Positions 1-8,420 of a stretch of 64,000 nt of DNA are shown here, one piece after another; the stretch's first letter is position 1, and each line of letters opens with the position of its first letter. The stretch comes from Rhodothermales bacterium (GTDB taxonomy: Bacteria; Bacteroidota; Rhodothermia; Rhodothermales; VXPQ01): contig JAJDWX010000006.1 of the NCBI GenBank assembly GCA_022825385.1, forward strand, positions 60,329-124,328, written 5' to 3'. Below the pieces are notes generated by a model, which saw only the letters and a program-made list of their open reading frames with translations, made no database searches and was not told the origin of the DNA. Position numbers and translations under genes: made by a program.

Positions 1-1359
1 CGCGCGGCGCTGGGCGCCGCCGGATGGGATTCGCTCATGCCCGTTCAGGAGCAAGTCATTCCTCATATTCTCGAAGGGGCCGACCTGATCGTGCAGTCGC
101 GCACCGGGTCAGGCAAGACGGGCGCGTTTCTGTTGCCGCTTTTCGAGCGCCTGGATCCGTCGCGTCGGGTTGCGCAAGCGCTCGTTATGGCGCCCACCCG
201 CGAGTTGGCCAAGCAGATCAACGAGGTGTTCGAGCATATGAAACAGGCTACTCCCGAGACCCGCGCGCTGGATTCCGTGCTGGTCTACGGCGGCGTCGAT
301 TATCGTCCGCAGGTTCGGGGATTGCAGGACGGCGCCCAGGTCGTTATCGGTACGCCTGGTCGGATTCTGGACCATCTCAGCCGAGGCAACGCCGATTTTC
401 GGACCCTCGGCTATGTCATTTTCGACGAAGCCGACGAGATGCTTTCGATGGGTTTTTACCCGGACATGCAGGCGTTGAAGCGGTATTTGCCTGCCGAGCG
501 GCGCACCTTGATGTTCAGCGCCACGATTCCGCCCAGAGTCCGGTCGCTCAGCCGCGATTTTCTTACGGAGCCCCGGTTTATTTCGTTAAGCGCGGGCCAG
601 GAAAGCGTCGACACGATGGAGTACCGGTATTATGTAACCGATCCCATGGAAAAGGATCGGGTACTGGTTCGCCTCTTCGAGATCGAAAACCCCGAATCGG
701 CCATCGTATTCGTCAACAAGAAAAAGGATGTCGAATACCTGACGGCTTTTCTGCAGAATTACGGCTATAGCGCCGACGCCATCTCCGGGGATTTATCGCA
801 GAACGCCCGGGAGGCGGCGCTTGCTCGAACCCATGCCGGAGAGACGCGCTTTCTGGTCGCCACGGATGTCGCGGCCCGCGGGATCGATATATCGGACCTC
901 AGCCACGTATTCATGTACGACGTGCCGCAAGATCCGGAATACCTGATTCATCGATCCGGGCGAACCGCCCGCGCCGGAAAAATGGGCGTTGCGGTGGTGC
1001 TGGCCACCGTGGAGGACGAAACAGACCTCATCCGGTCGGCCATGCGCTATGGCGTGCCCGTGGAAAAACGGCCGCTGCCTACGCAGGAAGACGTGAGCGC
1101 CCGCGTTGGAGAGCGCCTTACGACCTTGCTGGAGAAGCGTTTTCGCAAACGAACGAATATGGATCGGGAACGGGCGCGACAGTTCGTTCCGCTCGTCCGG
1201 GACCTGGCCCGGGAAGAGCCCGAAATTCTCGCCATGCTTGTGAGCGACGCCGCCGGGAACAGAGAACAGGCGGCGCGGAAGCAGCCGAAAACCGAGAAGA
1301 AGCAAGGCGCTGAAAAAAAGTCGCGAAATCGCGCTCCGCGTCGCGACAGGAAGCGGTAA
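1..1359 (+). CDS. DEAD-box ATP-dependent RNA helicase (5' end missing)
   Basis: This is a DEAD-box helicase that unwinds RNA duplexes or remodels RNP using ATP, probably in cold response, ribosome assembly or RNA decay. The frame is open from base 1 and the ATG at 37 is internal: upstream codons give GWDSLMPVQ, the Q motif, so only the extreme N-terminus is cut off. Counting from that ATG, motif I is RTGSGKT (~22-28), then PTREL (~53), TPGR, DEAD (~130), SAT, and in the second RecA domain IVFVNKK, TDVAARGID and HRSGRTARAG. The last ~40 residues form a Lys/Arg/Gln-rich tail typical of RNA-binding extensions. It converges with the histidine kinase gene after only 27 bases. Family certain; the exact subfamily cannot be named. 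Confidence 0.95.
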   Translation, partial: RAALGAAGWDSLMPVQEQVIPHILEGADLIVQSRTGSGKTGAFLLPLFERLDPSRRVAQALVMAPTRELAKQINEVFEHMKQATPETRALDSVLVYGGVDYRPQVRGLQDGAQVVIGTPGRILDHLSRGNADFRTLGYVIFDEADEMLSMGFYPDMQALKRYLPAERRTLMFSATIPPRVRSLSRDFLTEPRFISLSAGQESVDTMEYRYYVTDPMEKDRVLVRLFEIENPESAIVFVNKKKDVEYLTAFLQNYGYSADAISGDLSQNAREAALARTHAGETRFLVATDVAARGIDISDLSHVFMYDVPQDPEYLIHRSGRTARAGKMGVAVVLATVEDETDLIRSAMRYGVPVEKRPLPTQEDVSARVGERLTTLLEKRFRKRTNMDRERARQFVPLVRDLAREEPEILAMLVSDAAGNREQAARKQPKTEKKQGAEKKSRNRAPRRDRKR

Positions 1360-1386
1360 AGCCTGCCTGTTTTTCCAGCGCGGCTA

Positions 1387-3543
1387 TTATTCCGCTGTTT
1401 CTTCCGGCTGTTCCATGGGCAGATCGATAACCATTTCGGTGAACTCGCCCGGTTCGGTATTTACGCGAATGGCGCCGCCATGCTCGCGGATAATGTCGCT
1501 GGACATGGCGAGGCCCAGGCCCGTGCCCTGGTCGGTAGGCTTTGTGGTGAAGAATGGATCGAATATTTTCGCCAGCACATCGTCCGGAATCCCGTTTCCG
1601 TTGTCCTTGATGCGTATCTCGACTGCGTCTTCCTTGCGCCGGGTCGCGAGCCACAGCGTCGGCATGTAGGATTCGATGCCTTTTCCATTGGCGGCCTTCT
1701 CCCGCCGTTTTTCGTCTACCGCATAGCAACTGTTGTTCACCATATTCAGGAAAACGCGGCCCAAATCCTGGGAAATTACCTTGAGGACGCCTGCATTCGG
1801 GTCGAAGTCCTGTTTGATGTCCAGCTGAAAGTCGGAGTCGTTCGCTCGTACGCTGTGGTAGGCAAGCCGGGCATGTTCGTCGAGCAGGTTGTTGATGTCG
1901 GTGTCCTGGTGTTTCGCTTCGCCTCGGCCCAGCATCAACATGTCGTGCACGATGCGGTCCGCCCGTTCGCCGTGATGCCGGATGCGCTCGAAGTTGCTGT
2001 TCAGGTCGTCCGTTATTTCCTGTACAAGGCTTTGTTGCTCGTCGTTGAGCGCCGTTTCGCTTTCGTTCAGCACTTCGTGCAATTCTTCCAGCAGGTCTTC
2101 GGACGCTTCGGAGAAATTCTTCACGAAATTCAGCGGATTTCTGATTTCGTGGGCTACGCCCGCCGTCAATTCGCCGAGGGCCGCCAGTTTTTCCTGCATA
2201 ACGATCTGGTCCTGGGCCTGTCGAAGTTTGTCCAGAACGCGCTCCAGTTCGCTGTTCTTTTCTTTCAGGTCTTCCGCCAGCAATTCCACGAGATTGAGTC
2301 GCTGCACTTCAAGGGCGTGTTGCCGGAATACCTCCAGGGCGCCGGCCATGTCGGTTACTTCGTCGTTCCCGGAGATTTCGACCTGTACCTCCAGATCGCC
2401 CCTGGACATCCGGTGCATCCAGTCCGACAGCCGCTGAATGCGCGCAAGCAATGTGCGCCCGACGAAGAGCCAGGCGATGAGAATAGCGCCGACGATGCTG
2501 AAAATGCTGATCGAAAGCAGCAGCGTTCGGCCCGTGAAGATGGCGTCGCTGGAAGCGTCGGCGGCGTCTTGCGCCCTGCTGCGCGCCGAAACCACCAGGC
2601 TGTCTACTTGCGCGACGAGAAAGGTCGCCTCGTCGCTGTTGTAGGCCAGCAAATCTTGCTGATTTTCGGCGAGACGAAGCGCTTCCTGCAGCAAAACGAA
2701 GCCGCTTGCGTCCCCCGTTCCCAGTACGTACAGCTCATCGAACGCCGGCGCGAGCTGGGCATGGAACGGGTCGTCCTGGAGCACGGTCAGATTGCGCTCG
2801 ATGCGGCTGGCGGCGGCTTCGAAGCGTTCTCGCAGCGGCTCGATCGTCGCCGCATAGGAGTGGGTAAATGCATTTACCAGCAGCTCTGTCGCGATGTTGG
2901 CGTCCGCTTGCAGCTCGGACAAATGGCGATACCGTTCGAACTCCTCTACGGTGAAATGCTCTGTGCTATCCGCCGGGGGCGCGCCGAGTTCGCGGTATCC
3001 GGTGATCGTGTAGAACAACTGGTCGTCGATGGCCGAGACCACAATGCGTTCGAGGCGATTGCGCAGATTGATGATGCGCTCTCGCAAATCTTCCCGCGCG
3101 GCGACCAGCTCGAACATTCTGGCTCCCTGGTCTTTGATGACCTCGATATTGGCGATCAGCGTATCGGAATGGGCGCGAATGCGCTGGACCCGTCCGTCGG
3201 TTCCCTCGGTGCGTTCCAGAATAGCCAGTTGCTGGTCGAAGGATTCGCGCGCGTCGCTGATGCCCACATAAATTTCTTCGAATAGCGCGGGCGTCTCGGC
3301 GGCGGCCAGGCGCGGGGCGGCCACCACGAGTGTTCCGCTGTACTGGGCGATCTCGAACGCCGCCGCCATTTCGGGAATAGCGCCTTCGTTTACGTCGCTT
3401 TGGGCTTCGCCGACGCGGTTGAAGGAAAACCACCCGACCAGACTCGCCGCCACGGTAAGCGTAACGGCGCCCCCGATGCCCGCGTAGAGCTGGGTGGATA
3501 TCCGGACGCGCCGGCGCTTCGGGGTATTCGGGGAGTCGGTCAA
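1387..3543 (-). CDS. Membrane sensor histidine kinase (HAMP-HisKA-HATPase)
   Basis: This is the last gene of a five-gene minus-strand operon. A TM helix lies near residues 18-40, followed by a roughly 290-residue predicted periplasmic region rich in helices, a second TM helix near 330-355 and a HAMP linker. A coiled coil leads to the H-box AGVAHEIRNPLNF (His near 465). The C-terminus has the ATPase boxes NNSCYAVDE (N), DNGNGIP (G1), FDPFFTTK (F) and GTGLGLAMS (G2). There is no receiver domain, so the natural target is the receiver-phosphatase encoded three genes upstream. The start is a TTG 24 bases after the binding-protein gene. The periplasmic region may couple to that binding protein; this is inference from gene order. 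Confidence 0.92.
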   Translation of the reverse strand: MTDSPNTPKRRRVRISTQLYAGIGGAVTLTVAASLVGWFSFNRVGEAQSDVNEGAIPEMAAAFEIAQYSGTLVVAAPRLAAAETPALFEEIYVGISDARESFDQQLAILERTEGTDGRVQRIRAHSDTLIANIEVIKDQGARMFELVAAREDLRERIINLRNRLERIVVSAIDDQLFYTITGYRELGAPPADSTEHFTVEEFERYRHLSELQADANIATELLVNAFTHSYAATIEPLRERFEAAASRIERNLTVLQDDPFHAQLAPAFDELYVLGTGDASGFVLLQEALRLAENQQDLLAYNSDEATFLVAQVDSLVVSARSRAQDAADASSDAIFTGRTLLLSISIFSIVGAILIAWLFVGRTLLARIQRLSDWMHRMSRGDLEVQVEISGNDEVTDMAGALEVFRQHALEVQRLNLVELLAEDLKEKNSELERVLDKLRQAQDQIVMQEKLAALGELTAGVAHEIRNPLNFVKNFSEASEDLLEELHEVLNESETALNDEQQSLVQEITDDLNSNFERIRHHGERADRIVHDMLMLGRGEAKHQDTDINNLLDEHARLAYHSVRANDSDFQLDIKQDFDPNAGVLKVISQDLGRVFLNMVNNSCYAVDEKRREKAANGKGIESYMPTLWLATRRKEDAVEIRIKDNGNGIPDDVLAKIFDPFFTTKPTDQGTGLGLAMSSDIIREHGGAIRVNTEPGEFTEMVIDLPMEQPEETAE

Positions 3544-3567
3544 GGAGATTCGCCTGCGAGCGGGGAG

Positions 3568-4941
3568 CTAATTCATGGGCCACATAACGGGCAACTGTTT
3601 CCACAGGCGATCCGTATCCATCAGCGAATTGACGGGGTAATACCGTCCGTCCTGGCCGATCATGGTCAGAAACACGGTGTCGGAACCCTGATTGTCGCTT
3701 TTTCCGAAGCGGAGCGTAAACCCGTTGATGTCGATGCGCACATTGTCCGTTTGCTGCAAGGCGCTCATAAAACAACTTCTTGTGGCTTCCCGGCCGCACC
3801 GTTCCAGTCCGGCGGCCGCCAGGCGCCCGGCCAGATACCCTTCGAAGGAGACAAACCCCGGCGTCGCCTGCGGATCATAGGCCGCGAGGGCGCGCTGGTA
3901 GGCGGCGACGACGGGAAGCGTTTGGTCCAGGGGGAAAGGCACCACCTGGGTTACGAAGACGCCCATGCCGTCTTCGCCGAGTTCCCGGGCCAGCGCGTTG
4001 CTGCCCACGAAGGAAATGGTTATGAAAACGGGATTCATGCCGATATGCCGCGCCCATGAAATCAGGGTGGCGACCGGCTGGTAGGCTCCGACGAGAATCA
4101 CCGCTTCGGGATTGCCCCGGCGCACATCGAGGAGGCCCGTTTTGACGGCAAGGGTGTTGCGCGTATACAATCCGATGGAGGCCGGGGCCATTCCGCGTTT
4201 TTCGAGGGCCTTGCGGGCGCCCAGATAGCCTGCGCGTCCAAAGGAATCGTCCTGATAGAGGATCGATATTCGCTCGATGCCGAGGTCTTCCGTCAGCCGT
4301 TCGACCATGGCTTCCGTTTCCTGGTCGTACGAGGCCCGCAGGTTGATAATGTTTTGCCAGGTGGTGTCGCGGAGGAAGGCGGCGCCCGTGAACGGCGCAA
4401 TGTAGGGAATATTCGCCTCTGCGGCTACCGGGACGGCGGAACGGGACGTAGGCGTACCGACCGCGCCGATCAGCGCGAACACGTTTTCTTCCTCAATCAA
4501 TTGCAGGGTATTCCGGATCGCTGCTTCGGGTTCGTAGGCGTCGTCGAGGGAGACCAGATTCAATTGGCGTCCATGCACCCCGCCCCGTCGATTGATTTCG
4601 CGAAAGGCGGCCTGTATGCCCCGCCGCATATTCTGGCCAAGCTCCTGGGCCGGTCCCGTGAACGCCGCGGATTGTCCGAAAAGGACCTGCTCGTCGGAAA
4701 CGCCGGCTTCCCGGGTCGTCAGGGTGGTGTCCGCGGTCCGGGCGCGTTGCGAAGCGCGTTCGGATAGCGGGAAGTTTTCCGCAACGCGCACGCCTGCCCT
4801 GTCGCTGCTTTTATCGTATCCGTGGCCTGTCGTCCCTGTCCATTCTCCCGGAACGGCGGCGGCGGGCGCAGCGAATGGGCCGATTCCCGCAAGAACCGGC
4901 GCGAGAAGCACAAGGGCCGCCAGGCCGGTCAAGCGTTTCAT
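3568..4941 (-). CDS. Periplasmic Leu/Ile/Val-type ligand-binding protein
   Basis: This predicted type-I periplasmic binding protein has 457 residues. The N-terminus is a signal peptide (MKRLTGLAALVLLAPVLAG, Ala-rich cleavage region). The mature part has branched-chain amino-acid receptor hallmarks: LFGQSAAFTGPAQELGQ, then a VFALIGAVGTPTS segment, YQDDSFGRAG, and AVILVGAYQP. No permease or ATPase of a transporter is nearby. The gene instead sits between an RsbW-type kinase (ATGA overlap, start codon inside the upstream stop) and a membrane histidine kinase, so a role as the ligand-sensing partner of the kinase is more likely than transport. The ligand cannot be told from sequence. The start at 4941 was chosen because it begins the signal peptide and gives the 4-base overlap. 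Confidence 0.88.
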   Translation of the reverse strand: MKRLTGLAALVLLAPVLAGIGPFAAPAAAVPGEWTGTTGHGYDKSSDRAGVRVAENFPLSERASQRARTADTTLTTREAGVSDEQVLFGQSAAFTGPAQELGQNMRRGIQAAFREINRRGGVHGRQLNLVSLDDAYEPEAAIRNTLQLIEEENVFALIGAVGTPTSRSAVPVAAEANIPYIAPFTGAAFLRDTTWQNIINLRASYDQETEAMVERLTEDLGIERISILYQDDSFGRAGYLGARKALEKRGMAPASIGLYTRNTLAVKTGLLDVRRGNPEAVILVGAYQPVATLISWARHIGMNPVFITISFVGSNALARELGEDGMGVFVTQVVPFPLDQTLPVVAAYQRALAAYDPQATPGFVSFEGYLAGRLAAAGLERCGREATRSCFMSALQQTDNVRIDINGFTLRFGKSDNQGSDTVFLTMIGQDGRYYPVNSLMDTDRLWKQLPVMWPMN

Positions 4942-5372
4942 GAGGGTTCGTGCATGATCAGCGTCAGGTGATTCTGGTCTCCCTCCCGCCGGTAACGCAT
5001 CTCGTCGGTCATGGTGCGCACCAGGTGTATCCCCAGGCCGCCTACGGCGCGGTCTTCGATGCCCGAATCCGTATCCGCCTCCGGGGCGTCCGTCAACGGA
5101 TTGAAGGGCCGTCCGGCGTCTGTAATCTCGATCGTAAGCACATCGTTTTCCGGGACCATCCTGATCTCGAAATCGGCCACCCCCTCCATGTGGCAATATT
5201 TTATGCAATTCATCGCCACTTCTTCAATGACCAGATTGATTCGGAAGACGAAGTCGCCGGGCCAGTTATGCTGACTGCCCAGCTCGTCTACCGCAGCGAA
5301 AATGCGCTCCAGTTCCGAGACTTCGGTTTTGATTCTGAGGGAGAGCATGGGCATCCGTCCGTCAGTTTGCAT
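4938..5372 (-). CDS. RsbW-type anti-sigma serine kinase
   Basis: This is a small GHKL ATPase of the RsbW/SpoIIAB group, which binds a sigma factor or other target and phosphorylates an STAS antagonist. Visible boxes are LVIEEVAMNCIKY (N box), ITDAGRPFNP (G1) and GGLGIHLVRTMTDE (G2). Length (~144 residues) matches the family. It overlaps the end of the phosphatase gene if translation starts at 5372; a second in-frame ATG at 5354 gives a clean 7-base gap and removes the poorly conserved first six residues, so it may be the real start. Neighbours supply the antagonist (STAS) and the phosphatase, completing a partner-switching set. No sigma factor gene is in the window. Confidence 0.9.
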   Translation of the reverse strand: MQTDGRMPMLSLRIKTEVSELERIFAAVDELGSQHNWPGDFVFRINLVIEEVAMNCIKYCHMEGVADFEIRMVPENDVLTIEITDAGRPFNPLTDAPEADTDSGIEDRAVGGLGIHLVRTMTDEMRYRREGDQNHLTLIMHEPS

Positions 5373-6525
5373 GCAGGCAAAGGGTCATGCAGGTAATGTC
5401 GTCCGATTGGGGCGCATCGCCTGCGAAAGCCCTGATTCCCGCGAAGATTGCTCGCGTGACGTCCTCGGGACTCTGGTCCGACACATTCTTGAGGATGTCG
5501 AAGAAGCGCTCTTCTCCGAACGTTTCGAGATTTTCGTTCATGGCTTCCGTGACGCCGTCCGTATAGAAGTTCAGCATGTCGCCCGGGGCAAGCCGGACGG
5601 ATTTTTGCTGATACTCCAGGTCGGGCATGACCCCGATGGCGACGCCGTCGGTGAGCGGAAGCATCTCGCAGCTTTTGTCGGGACGGACAAGGACCGGGCT
5701 GTTGTGCCCCGCGTTCGCGTACGTAAAATCTCCGTTGGCCGGATCGTATATCCCGTACAGGAGCGTGACGAACATCATGGTGTCGTTTTTCTCGCACAAC
5801 ATATTATTCACTTCCCGCAGCGCGTCCCCCGGCTGTTCGCGGCCAATGGCTGCGCCTTTCAGCAAGGTGCGCGTGGACATCATGAACAGCGCCGCCGGAA
5901 CGCCTTTGTCCGATACGTCGGCTATGGCGAGGCCGATCCGTCCTTTATTCAGGGGAATCACATCGAAAAAGTCTCCGCCCACGTTGCGGGCAGGCTCCAT
6001 GTCGCCAAAAATGCGGAAGTCGGGTTTTTTGGGGAATTCCGTGGGAAGAATAGCCCGCTGCATCTTTCGGGCAATATTCAGTTCGTTTTGCAGCGTAACC
6101 AGTTTGTCCCGCGAAGCAAGCGCCTCGCGCCATCGCGCCATGTGCGCGAGGGTCCGGTCGATGGTAATGCGGAGGTCGTCGAAATCGACCGGTTTGGTGA
6201 TGAAGTCGAACGCGCCCCGATTCATCGCCGTGCGAATGTTTTTCATGTCTCCGTACGCAGAAATAATCACGGAGCGAATATTCGGATCCAACTGCGAAAT
6301 CTGGTCCAGCAACGTGAGCCCGTCCATCTGCGGCATATTGATATCCGACACCACCATATCTATGTCCTGCTCTGCGCGCAGTCGATCCAGCGCCTCCAGC
6401 CCGTTCCCTGCGAAGACGAACGTATACTTGCCGCCGCGAATGCTCCGTCGCATTCGTTGCAACATGAGCGGCTGCAGGTCCGGCTCGTCGTCCACTACGA
6501 GAATCTTGTACGGTTTTTTACTCAT
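5362..6525 (-). CDS. Response regulator with PP2C/SpoIIE phosphatase output
   Basis: Residues 1-125 form a CheY-like receiver: acidic pocket VDDEP, phospho-acceptor Asp61 in SDINMP, and a conserved Lys in TKPVD. A linker leads to a SpoIIE-type PP2C domain with GGDFFDV, IADVSDKGVPAALFM and the terminal SDDIT, the usual metal-binding aspartates. The protein should dephosphorylate the STAS antagonist encoded just upstream when the receiver is phosphorylated, presumably by the histidine kinase three genes downstream. It is separated from the STAS gene by 57 bases and overlaps or abuts the RsbW gene. Family assignment is firm; the kinase-receiver pairing is inferred from operon membership. Confidence 0.94.
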   Translation of the reverse strand: MSKKPYKILVVDDEPDLQPLMLQRMRRSIRGGKYTFVFAGNGLEALDRLRAEQDIDMVVSDINMPQMDGLTLLDQISQLDPNIRSVIISAYGDMKNIRTAMNRGAFDFITKPVDFDDLRITIDRTLAHMARWREALASRDKLVTLQNELNIARKMQRAILPTEFPKKPDFRIFGDMEPARNVGGDFFDVIPLNKGRIGLAIADVSDKGVPAALFMMSTRTLLKGAAIGREQPGDALREVNNMLCEKNDTMMFVTLLYGIYDPANGDFTYANAGHNSPVLVRPDKSCEMLPLTDGVAIGVMPDLEYQQKSVRLAPGDMLNFYTDGVTEAMNENLETFGEERFFDILKNVSDQSPEDVTRAIFAGIRAFAGDAPQSDDITCMTLCLHAN

Positions 6526-6582
6526 AACCAGATGTATTTCTGATTTTTCTGGTTCGACAGGCTGCGAAATCCTGTGTCGTTC

Positions 6583-6918
6583 CTATCCGAGCGTCGCCAG
6601 CGCTTCTTTTTGCGATGCGTGGATCGGAATAATTTTGTCGAAGCCGCTGATCGCGAAAATATCCTTCACCGAAGCAATGAGCGAGCAGGCCGCAAAGGAG
6701 ATGTTTTCTCTCCGCATCTGCTTGGCGAACATCAGGATGACCCGAAGGCCCGCGCTGCTGATGTACGCAAGGTTCTCGAAATCGAGTACGACGGTGCGTT
6801 CGCCTCCCTTGAGCGCTTCTTTCAGGGCTTCCTGAAATTCGGGGGCGTTGCTGCCATCGACGCGGCCTTTGGTTACGATGACGAGGCTCCCGTTTTTGTT
6901 TTCGGTAATTACCTGCAT
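6583..6918 (-). CDS. STAS-domain anti-sigma factor antagonist
   Basis: This 111-residue single-domain STAS protein is of the RsbV/SpoIIAA type. The key segment is LAYISSAGLRVIL, where one of the two serines is the phosphorylation site used by RsbW kinases and removed by PP2C phosphatases. The start at 6918 has a good Shine-Dalgarno (GGAGG about nine bases upstream). It is the first gene of the operon, so the promoter must lie in 6919-7297. Longer open frame upstream is not protein-like and was trimmed. Confidence 0.92.
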   Translation of the reverse strand: MQVITENKNGSLVIVTKGRVDGSNAPEFQEALKEALKGGERTVVLDFENLAYISSAGLRVILMFAKQMRRENISFAACSLIASVKDIFAISGFDKIIPIHASQKEALATLG

Positions 6919-7297
6919 TGACTCTACCTCCGTGAGCGTAGTGGTTTCGCGTTTTGGTTTCTGTTTCGTTACAAGTCGTGGCCCTGCGCGCGAAGCGCCA
7001 GGCGGCGTTCCGCTATGCGTTATACCTTCATCCTGGTCGTCGCCCGGCGTCCGCAGACGTCGGGCGCCAGGGCCTGCGCCTCCGGCCAGACAGCCGGGCA
7101 AGGCTCCCCTGACCCCGTATATCGCTTTCCGTCCTTCCCATGGTCGAGCGTAAATTTTTATGTATCCTGTACGATACCGGCCTGCTCCCGATCCGAAAAC
7201 CGGAAACCCGGCGAACGCCATATTAAGGTATTCTACTGTTTTTGGCGCAGGAAGTCAATTCGGGAACGACGGGATGCAGCAAAAGTACTGCTTGCGC
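6919..7297. other. Intergenic region upstream of the partner-switching operon
   Basis: This 379-base stretch contains no convincing gene. It must carry the promoter of the minus-strand signalling operon. It also contains a strong hairpin at 7041-7066 (listed separately). A plus-strand open frame running into the tRNA from this region is an artefact. Confidence 0.6.
7041..7066. other. 11-bp GC-rich hairpin
   Basis: CGCCCGGCGTC and GACGTCGGGCG face each other across the four-base loop CGCA, with a single G-T wobble in the stem. No T-run follows on either strand, so it is not a standard intrinsic terminator. It lies in the 5' region of the signalling operon and could be an RNA leader structure or an operator. 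Confidence 0.5.
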
Positions 7298-7375
7298 TGG
7301 TGGGCGGTACCGGATTCGAACCAGTGACCTCCTGCTTGTAAGGCAGGCGCTCTAAACCAGCTGAGCTAACCGCCC
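7298..7375 (-). tRNA. tRNA-Val (anticodon TAC)
   Basis: The minus strand folds as a full cloverleaf: acceptor GGGCGGT paired with ACCGCCC, D arm GCTC/GAGC, anticodon stem CCTGC/GCAGG with loop CTTACAA (anticodon TAC), and T arm ACTGG-TTCGAAT-CCGGT. The 3' CCA is encoded, giving 78 bases. Confidence 0.96.
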
Positions 7376-7470
7376 GTCAGGATATATTCAGCGTATCCCA
7401 AGGTATACGGAGAGGGTGCGCAGAGCGCGTATCGCCGCGTCGCCGAACCAGTTTTCTGCTCGTCTTGCCG

Positions 7471-7542
7471 AGCGGGAAACGGGATTCGAACCCGCGACCC
7501 TCAGCTTGGGAAGCTGATGCTCTACCCCTGAGCTACTCCCGC
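7471..7542 (-). tRNA. tRNA-Gly (anticodon CCC)
   Basis: The minus-strand cloverleaf has acceptor GCGGGAG with TTCCCGC, D arm GCTC/GAGC, anticodon stem TCAGC/GCTGA with loop TTCCCAA (anticodon CCC), and T arm GCGGG-TTCGAAT-CCCGT. The discriminator is T, and the next bases are CGG rather than CCA, so the CCA must be added after transcription, unlike the neighbouring tRNA-Val. Confidence 0.95.
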
Positions 7543-7691
7543 TAATACCGCGTACCCGGTACTCCGGCGGGCGAACAGGGTTCCGGGCGCGTACTTTGCG
7601 TTGCGGGAAAACATACGCCCGGACATGCGCGTACAAGTGGATTCTGCGCCTTTTACAAAAATTCGAGAAGCGTTTTAAGACGCGTATTATC

Positions 7692-7847
7692 ATGAAGCGT
7701 ACGTATCAGCCAAGTCGCCGCAAACGCGCCAACAAGCACGGTTTCCGTGCGCGCATGCGTTCGAAAAACGGTCGCAAGGTGCTTAAGCGCCGCCGCGGGA
7801 AAGGCCGTCGCGTCCTTACCGTAAGCGACACGCGTTCGGGCAAATAG
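7692..7847 (+). CDS. rpmH: 50S ribosomal protein L34
   Basis: This 51-residue, extremely basic protein has the L34 signature [12 protein letters not shown] near the N-terminus, followed by HGFRARM and a Lys/Arg run ([11 protein letters not shown]). It belongs to the large ribosomal subunit. The start at 7692 is fixed by the family's invariant MKRT; upstream open frame is not conserved-looking. It is followed after 14 bases by rnpA and then yidC, the conserved origin-proximal arrangement. Confidence 0.97.
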   Translation: MKRTYQPSRRKRANKHGFRARMRSKNGRKVLKRRRGKGRRVLTVSDTRSGK

Positions 7848-7861
7848 TCTGAGGTTGCATC

Positions 7862-8320
7862 GTGTCGAAGGATGGCCCTCCGCGCCCGTTCCTCAAATTG
7901 CCGCGCTCGTTTCGTCTCAAGCGGCAACGCCTTGTTCGCCCCTTGTTCGACCGTACCCGCGAAGATGTGGCTACGGTGGGGAAGGGGTGTATTCGGCTTG
8001 TGTACCGGGTAGCGCCCCGTGCGGACCTCGAAGCCGACGCGCCCGTTCAGGTCGGATTTGCGCCTGGTCGCCATGCAAAAGCTTCGACGCGGAACCGCGT
8101 CAAGCGGTTGTTGCGCGAAGCCTGGCGTCTTCATCAGCAGGGCGTACTGGATCGCTTTTCCGGCACGTCCAGCGCATTGACCATGATGATTCTGCATCGC
8201 GGCGGGCAACCGGACGACCTTCGGACGGGTCGCCGGGTGCATTCCGATTTGCCGAAAGCCTTGCAAGAACTTTGCCGTCGCCTCGACGAATCTTCCATAT
8301 GTTCGGAACGTCGCGTTTGA
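7862..8320 (+). CDS. rnpA: Ribonuclease P protein component
   Basis: This is the protein subunit of RNase P, which with the catalytic RNA removes 5' leaders from tRNA precursors. The start is GTG, preceded by GAGG about eight bases upstream. The diagnostic RNR box appears as RNRVKRLLREAWR (near residues 80-92), and the N-terminus has SFRLKRQRLVRPLFDR, matching the usual substrate-binding region. At 152 residues it is slightly longer than typical. Its position between rpmH and yidC is the conserved one. No yidD-like gene is visible between rnpA and yidC. Confidence 0.94.
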   Translation: MSKDGPPRPFLKLPRSFRLKRQRLVRPLFDRTREDVATVGKGCIRLVYRVAPRADLEADAPVQVGFAPGRHAKASTRNRVKRLLREAWRLHQQGVLDRFSGTSSALTMMILHRGGQPDDLRTGRRVHSDLPKALQELCRRLDESSICSERRV

Positions 8321-8420
8321 CTTCCCGTTTAGCGCGGCGGCGTTTCGGCGTTTTCGCGCCTGCGCGGCCGGCGCAAACAACATCCGTCCATTCTTTCATA
8401 CGAGCAAGGGGAACCTGATT

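Noticed and set aside
1480..3285. A 601-codon plus-strand frame opposite the histidine kinase
   Set aside because: The minus strand has full kinase motifs. The plus frame has no domain or ribosome site.
7015..7341. A small frame ending VGGTGFEPVTSCL
   Set aside because: This tail is the well-known artefact of translating across a tRNA on the other strand, here tRNA-Val.
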